Below are positions 57,358 to 64,000 of a stretch of 64,000 bases of DNA, piece after piece. Under the pieces are notes generated by a model. The model searched no databases, had not been told where the DNA came from, and saw nothing but the letters and a program-made list of their open reading frames with translations. The first letter of the stretch is position 1. Each line of letters starts with the position of its first letter. The DNA is from Arctopsyche grandis (taxonomy: Eukaryota; Arthropoda; Insecta; Trichoptera; Hydropsychidae): contig NC_135366.1 in NCBI RefSeq assembly GCF_051622035.1, positions 3,131,001 to 3,195,000 of the forward strand, read 5' to 3'. A program made the translations under genes and the position numbers.

Positions 57358-58968
57358 TGATGGCGGGAAACACGTGCCTTCTACGAGATGATGTTAGGCA
57401 TGATTGCGCAATACTTATCGGATGCCGATGAGTCGTTCCTTTAAAATGTCTGGATCTAATTTTATATATTTTTCAATGAGCAGTGTTTCGAATTTGTAAA
57501 AATAAATCACACATATGCATGAAATAAAATGTCACATAAGTCTACTGTTTAGGATCATTCCGTTCTCCTAATGTGTATATAAATATAGTCTTGTTTACAT
57601 TATGTATATTAATCTAAAAAAAAAAACACAATCTCTGTGTTGTAAATTGTTCACTATTGTATAATCTCAACTTGACGTTTCTAAAGATAGCTTGTGTTTT
57701 GTTTTTTATTAGTTTTTATTACATTATTCTTTTTATTGAGACTTGATACATTGGATAGTGGAGAGAAGTTGTCTCATATCATCAGTCTAATAATGATTTT
57801 CTTTGTTTGGAAAGGTATTGAAACAAGAAAATATGGATGAAGTATCAAGTATGATTATTTGAAAAAAAGATATTGCAAGTTCTTTGAAAAAATGCGGTGT
57901 TTGTCAAGTTGTAATTTAAGTTGAAGCATCTAGAAGCGCAAAGAATATGATCAGGCAAGCTGTCACAAGAGGTTGATGCCGTTGATCTTGATCTTTCCCC
58001 CAATGTTGTCGTCGCAACACAAGACAGAAAAAATTCAAGAAAGAAGTTTGTTTAATCGGCTGGGATCATATTCTTTTTGGTTCATGTTCGAAGATGTTAT
58101 TGTTTTGTTTTACTCTACTTTTATTTTTGACAATGAAACTCTTTAAATACCAGATGACTTGAACGCACCTAGACATGGTTTTTAAGTAGGTCCATACATT
58201 TTTCACACCTGTTCTCATTTTATTTTTTATTTAAGGTAAAAATAAACTTCTTCTTTTTAGTATTACGACGATTGGTTTCATTTGCGAACATTCTCCTCTG
58301 ATCTTCCAAATGTTCCAAACGCCAACTTCCCGTTCCTCACCAAACATTTCAATAAATAACACTATGTAGAGAAACAAAAAAAAGAAAATACAGCAAACAA
58401 TGATTCATTATATTCATAGAAAGAAATAATACAACACAATGGTGGGTAGGTATTTGGAAATATACTATTAAATAAAATCTATTGCATTATATTATACATT
58501 TTTTTTGGCATACACAAAATCAATTTTTTTTTCCGGCAATTTGGCACACTATTTGCAGTTGTAAAAAAGTATCATTATTTCAATTTAATTACATCGCATT
58601 GCAATCCCATCACAATATTTTCTTTCATAGAAAAAAAAAAACAAAAGCCTAAAATTAAAAAACAAAAATTATTTCATAAACGTTATGGACGGCAAAATAT
58701 GTTTACACAAATAAAAATCGGCACACTCGTAAAAAATATATTAAAAATCAACAAGACTAGATATATATTTATAAAAATTGCTCTCAAAGCCGGGCATTGT
58801 ATAATTATGTATATCAATATACAAAATACATATAATCTTCGCCGGCTTGAAATACACCATATACAATTATTTTCGAACATTTTAAATTATATCATAAGTA
58901 CAAATTCACACACGTGAAATCACAATTCTTCAAAAAAAGATATATATTAAATAGCTTATTAACCCTTT
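57358..58968. other. tra2 3' UTR and intergenic DNA
   Basis: AATAAA signals near 57502, 57521 and 58349. No repeat ends or genes are recognised. Confidence 0.5.
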
Positions 58969-58972
58969 GAAT

Positions 58973-59512
58973 GCTGACCAACGCCGATCGGCGTTTTGCC
59001 AACAAGTCCATGAGCCTGAAATAAGATAGGCGTTGTATTTTGAGTATGTAAAAAATAAACAAAAATACTACCCACTAAGCCTTTCCAGGTAGCATTGAAA
59101 AAAAAATGCATTGAACATGGTAAGTGTAATCCGTGTCAATGTTTATAAAGACTGGTCTACACGGGAATTTCTGAATTTATGACCATAGCAGAATTTCTCG
59201 ATGAAAATCCATAACTGCCGAGTATTTTAGATTGTGAGCATTACATTTTAACAACAATGAAGAAGATGGAACTAGTTTTGGAAAAATACATTCATTAATA
59301 GACTTCTTTTGGTTATTTTATATTGTTGCAAGATATATTAGAGAATCTAAACACACCTTTACAAAACTCGAAATCCTCGGCGGTAGTGATCTAGGGTTTG
59401 TTTGGATTAGCTACAATTTTTACACCTGCTTTCTATTGGATTTCTAAATAATTCTAGTTGGAAATGTTCAGCTTGCAGGGTTTCAACAGAAAAGTCGTCA
59501 GCACTCAAAGGG
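58973..59512. mobile_element. piggyBac-like MITE, 540 bp
   Basis: TTAA at 58969-58972 and 59513-59516. Ends CCCTTTGAATGCTGAC and GTCAGCACTCAAAGGG. A short palindrome ACGCCGATCGGCGT lies just inside the left end. No transposase. Confidence 0.85.
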
Positions 59513-59516
59513 TTAA

Positions 59517-60020
59517 GAGAAATGAGTAATGTTACAATAAAATTGGTGCAAATTATCATCCTTTACGACTCACTCACAGAGTATTTTCATGATCAAAATT
59601 AAATTTGGCACATTTATATATTGTTTACGGTTTGTTTGCTAATCCTGTAAAAATGTGTACATATAAGCACACACTAAGTGCATGCTTAAGACTACTTGGC
59701 ACGTAATACATTGAAATACACGTCAGTTGATAAAATCAAACATTGGGAATGTATTTTCGCTAAACTACTCAATAATCTAGCACACAAATAATCTATTACA
59801 TGGAATGTTATTATAATATACTACAAACGGAACCGATTACACATTTGAGAGGGGGCGGGGGAAAGTAATTGCAATTCAAAATAAGCGAAAAATATACGAC
59901 AGTAAAATTTACGTGAGCTTCCTAGCGCTCGTTACGACTTCTAATATCAAATTATATGCATGTATATACGTAGAATAGCAAACGTAGAACGAAACGAAAA
60001 CTACAATATTACGTATATGT
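59517..60020. other. Intergenic, likely HPS4 3' UTR
   Basis: AT-rich DNA downstream of the minus-strand HPS4 stop codon. A G-run (GAGGGGGCGGGGGAAAG) occurs near 59850. Nothing else recognised. Confidence 0.4.
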
Positions 60021-63000
60021 TTAGAAAATGGTTATCGAGTGATCACGCTGAAGTCTTCTTTTGCTTTTTAGAGGCGCTGTGCCCATGAGGTCTGCGGACG
60101 TCGGCAGACCGGGTTGTTTGATTCCGTTCTCTTGATAATAAGTCTCCGAGCCTCCGCAAGTGGTACCGAAAACGAGACTGTCTTCGCTCCTGCAATGTGC
60201 GAATCAATATTATGAAGGTTACGCTCTAATGCATTTATTCCATAGTTGAATTTCAGCCGACCTTAGTATGATCTCCGTCAAGGAGGGGTCGTCTTTGAAG
60301 TCCTTGTGAATGTATCCCATGGTCGCGACATCGTTGGAAGCCCAGGGTCCCCCTTTTTTGACGGTGCCCCATTGCGCGTCCAACGATAAGTAACTGTAGG
60401 ATTCGGTGGACTCGTCTCCGGACGGCAACGGTTCCATGCACATCTGTTCAATGGGCACCAGACTTTTCATGCTCGTCTCCCACTGGAATCATACAAACGA
60501 ATCAAGATAAATACATAAAAAAGGATCTACATACATACATATATGAGTAAAACTTCAATGTAATTTTATCTTTTTCAACAGGAAAATGTTCTAAAAAGTA
60601 CTTGTCCATATATGAAAAGAGGAAACAAACCAGATGATGAATAGTCTGTTCATCTTTGGCAGCACTCTCATCCATAATAAGGAACATTGAAGTGTTTTGG
60701 AGGCCACAGATGAACATGGTGCACTTTGAACATTCAATACTGAACGTAGATATGTCGGCATCGTCATCGCTTTCACTCTCCGCATCCAAGGTTACAGGTA
60801 TGGTTTTCTTCGGACTAGAATGAAAAAAGTCAGAATTTAATATATTAATTGCACAGAAATAAAATACATAAAAAGAAATTCGGATTCGGATTTGAGGAAT
60901 ATAAGAAGGATAAAAAGCAATATTCGATAATCAAACATATGTACATACATATGCGTTCACACATACAAGCTATGAGAGCATTTTCGATATAAATTTAGCG
61001 CAAATGTAGGGACAAAAGTTCTACTTAAAATCACTATAAATATTATACACAATACATATCAAGAAGATAAAAATTATTTAAAAGGTCGAAATAAAAGAAT
61101 GAAATATTGTTTTAAAAAAATTACAACTGGTTTTACGAATTCTGACCAAAACCTTATCAACTCTAGGTTGGTATATAAATAATACAAATATAAATTTTCA
61201 GCTTGATACGTTCAGAGGTATGGAAAGAATTTTGGTCACAACATTTTTGACTTTTCTAAGAGGAAAAGGCTTAGGGTGAAAAATATTGGGGTATAAAATT
61301 TATATTACATGTAATATCTAACTTCCAGTCGGATTCGATTAGCGGTTTGGGAGATAATTGGATTCAAAAGCTTGAAGAAAAGACCGACACCTATAAGGAG
61401 AGGTACCATTTCCGGTCAACTTAAAAATTTGAAAAGAAATTACGTCGTATCGATAAGAACGACGTAATTTCGAACGACGATAAACGAGATCTTGGTGAAC
61501 ATACGGGGTGAGAAAGAGATGGCCGTATACGTAATGCCTGAAGCGCATCCTCGGTTTACGGAAAATCTGTGAACGAGTTGTCGTGTCACCATACATACAT
61601 ACATATGCACAAGAACCAGCCGTGAATACACATCATCCCGGTGAGGACCAAATAGAAGAATGAAGATCAAAATGCACTCATACATCACCATCCAATTATG
61701 AAAATAATGATGAGCGCAGGCTACCAGAAAAATAGGTTAAAATAATCTCTGATAACCTACGCTCACTGAGATGGAAAACATCACAATCAGGCACGGCAGC
61801 AACGATTTCATTAAGAAGTCGGATAGCTCTTGGAATAGGAGCCATCCGATAAAAGACTGGGTCAAATGCTTGAATTAGTTAAATGATGCGTACCTCTTAT
61901 TCTCGGTGGGAAAATTGGTAGTCTTTTCAATGCAAGGTGTACTTAGGGCGAAATCCTTAAATTCCATCGGCGTGATACCTCTACTGCTGTACCCGCTAGA
62001 CTTCTCAGAGAATGCTAAATGACTCAGTTTCTCCATCAGCGGCGTCAGCTGCACACCGGACAGCTTCTTCCGGTGCGATTCGAAGAATGGTCCAGGTTGT
62101 GATTGCGAGCTGGGCTCGATCGCCGCCACTTTATCACCACCCAAAGACTTCAACGGCAACGTCAAAGACTTCCTCCTAGACGGATCGGCCTTTTCCGATT
62201 CCAACTTCACCTGCTCGTTCGACACCACTTCTTGCTTTTTTCTAAGCGGAGACGGCACACTCTCAGAGTCGAAACCTTCGAAGTGTTCCTTGCTCGGTTT
62301 AGCAACGGTTTTTGTTATGTTTTTAGACATATCGACAGGTTTATTCGAGTATTGTTGGCACAAGTATTCGTCGAAGAGTGATTTGGAGATGGGCACACCA
62401 TCGTTTCTGAATACGGGATAGTGAGGATCTGTAATTGTAACGCTCGTTTTCAACTCATCAGTGTCTTCGACCGGAGAATCGTCTGCGTTTAAGCTCAACG
62501 TTTTGTTGGTGCTCTTTTTGGCAACACTTCCACCGAAACGCATAGCAGCCAATTGAGAAATTCTTTTGAAACCACTGTTGATGTCCGACAAGCTGTTGAA
62601 TTTCCTGAACTTTTCCTCCGGCATGGGAATGAACTGCTCGGTGGTTGTGAAATCTTTACATTGGGCCGTTTTGGTTTGCACGGGTTCCTCTTCGAGGCAC
62701 TTGAACTCGTCCGGTGGGCTTCTTATGTCTTCGTTCTGAGGAATGTATGGCATGTTCAAGCTCTCGTTGAGTATCTTTTCGGTCGACGCTCGGCATATCG
62801 ACATGACGTTTCCGTGCAGGTGTTTGAATTCGAGCATTGGAGTCGAGCAGACACTCGTCTGACCGGTGAACGTCGGTTCGAATTTCATCTCGGCAATATT
62901 CTCATCTATGCTGTCCCGGGATACGGAGTTTTTGAAGCTCAACGATAGCTTGTTTGGCCGTATGCGAGGTTTGTTGCTGAATGGGACGACATCCGGCATG

Positions 63001-63708
63001 ATCGGAAGCTTCGATTCCAAGTTTTCTTGCAGGGTCATCATGGCGACCGTTTTGACACTCTCCGGAGAACTAGAAGAGCTCAGGTTGATGTCTTCTTCAG
63101 GTACTGCGGTGAATAAAAGGGATTTGTCGCGTTTCATCGAACCGAGTCCCATTTCTTTCAATATTGGTTTAACGCTCTATAAATAAACAATGAATTAATA
63201 TAATATAATATATACTAAACAGGTCACTTGAATGTGACATCACATCAAACTTGTGTGATCTAATTTGCTGGTAGTCATTCCATTCATGAACCTATACTAT
63301 ACCTTGGTCATTTTGACTCTTTCGAATCCGCTCTCGTTCCAAGATCTCAGTCTGTTCGCATCTTTCCGGAGGGTTTCTAGATAGTTCTTTTTTACGTATA
63401 TGACGAGGAGTTGGGTTGCTGAAGGTAAGTCGTATTTGATGTCGACTGTTTCAGCAGGAGATTTCACCCGGTACGGATCGACCATTGCAATTCGTGACGT
63501 CAGTCTTGGATTCAATTGTGTTGCAACGATTCTAAAATGGCAGAATATTTTTTATAAGAAATATGATTTGATGTATACTTCGTTGTAGGACGGAATAAAA
63601 CTGTCAAACTGACTTATTATTGAATAGAATTGAACCGCCTAATACTCCTTTGCTTCTGACGCAGTAGTCCAATACTTGCATACCTTCTAAAAATACATTA
63701 CTGGCACT
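60021..63708 (-). CDS. HPS4: HPS4, BLOC-3 subunit (5' exons beyond window)
   Basis: With HPS1, HPS4 forms BLOC-3, the GEF for Rab32/Rab38 in lysosome-related organelle biogenesis. Six exons: 63708-63614, 63531-63303, 63176-61894, 60814-60631, 60482-60262, 60189-60021. They join in consistent phase to 726 residues plus stop. The first visible part is the end of the longin-type domain (GGSILFNNKIVATQLNPRLT, matching human GCILYKGLIVSTQL). Next is a long low-conservation Ser/Pro/Lys/Glu linker in the 1283-bp exon. The C-terminal domain follows: STFSIECSKCTMFICGLQNT, ASNDVATMGYIHKDF, SLVFGTTCGGSETYYQENG, matching human AVYACCNPIQETYFQQ. Identification rests on these two end blocks and their order. 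Confidence 0.8.
60815..61893. other. HPS4 intron
   Basis: 1.08 kb. 61435-61475 contains a short inverted repeat (GAAATTACGTCGT and ACGACGTAATTTC). No transposon end recognised. Confidence 0.5.
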
Positions 63709-63879
63709 CTAAAACAAACAATATATATAATGAAATTTGTAAAATGAATTATATACAAATTATTATTTAGAAAAAGTTCTATAAAATTCGATCTGATATT
63801 GTATATTAAAAGATTTCAAATGAAATGTTTCTTCAAAAGTGATTTTGACTCATGTTTGCATTTTGTATTCAACTTTATT

Positions 63880-64000
63880 GTAAACTAGTGTTGTGCCCGT
63901 TGTTTTCAACGGGTGGCTTCGGAAAGGAATTAATACACGAACAAAAATAGAGTTATATGTTATATATAAACTAATGTTGTACCCATTGAAGTATAATGTA
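63880..64000. repeat. Two tandem copies of an unclassified repeat at the window edge
   Basis: ACTAGTGTTGTGCCCGTTG near 63888 and ACTAATGTTGTACCCATTG near 63970, the first with a small hairpin (CCCGTTG/CAACGGG). It resembles the TACTAGCGAAAGTGCCC motif near 16651. Family and ends not resolved. Confidence 0.5.

Noticed and set aside
62103-63186. Plus-strand frames opposite the large HPS4 exon
   Set aside because: Shadows of the coding strand; no splice context and no domain similarity.

Overview
This is nuclear DNA of an insect, most likely holometabolous. The genes have many exons with GT-AG introns, the intergenic DNA is AT-rich, and transposons and tRNA-derived SINEs are dense. Products match insect or animal families closely enough to assemble exons with consistent reading phase by hand. 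I cannot name the species.

Layout. 1-2480 (minus): most of SSRP1, the HMG subunit of the FACT histone chaperone; the 3' end is off the window. 2939-6312: a complete non-autonomous LTR retrotransposon with two 891-bp LTRs and a 4-bp target duplication. 7624-40529 (plus): the whole Hip1 gene (clathrin/actin endocytic adaptor) in 17 exons, with 16.8 kb between exons 1 and 2. That intron holds a possible alternative first exon at 11970 and many transposons. A small two-exon gene of unknown function (28172-28455) sits inside a later Hip1 intron. 42775-44320 (minus): a CARHSP1-type cold-shock-domain protein, complete, 119 aa. 45049-49863: a stack of nested transposons. 50434-57357 (plus): transformer-2 (tra2), an SR-type splicing regulator, with two possible C-termini. 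60021-63708 (minus): the C-terminal 726 residues of an HPS4 orthologue (BLOC-3 subunit); its 5' exons lie beyond the right edge.

The genes are housekeeping and are not functionally linked: chromatin (SSRP1), endocytosis (Hip1), RNA binding (CARHSP1, tra2) and lysosome-related organelle biogenesis (HPS4). The unusual content is the mobile DNA. Several superfamilies can be assigned from target-site duplications visible in the sequence: hAT (8 bp), PIF/Harbinger (TAA), piggyBac-like and Kolobok-like (TTAA), mariner (TA), MULE-like MITEs (9 bp), LTR elements (4 and 6 bp) and a LINE with a PHD-finger ORF1. Many are inserted into one another, so relative ages can be read directly. The most notable points are the LTR element that carries an 8 x 85-bp satellite between its LTRs and whose LTR has grown past its original end, the four-level nest at 45-49 kb, and a probable parent element for a TTAA MITE family at 36.3-39.6 kb.
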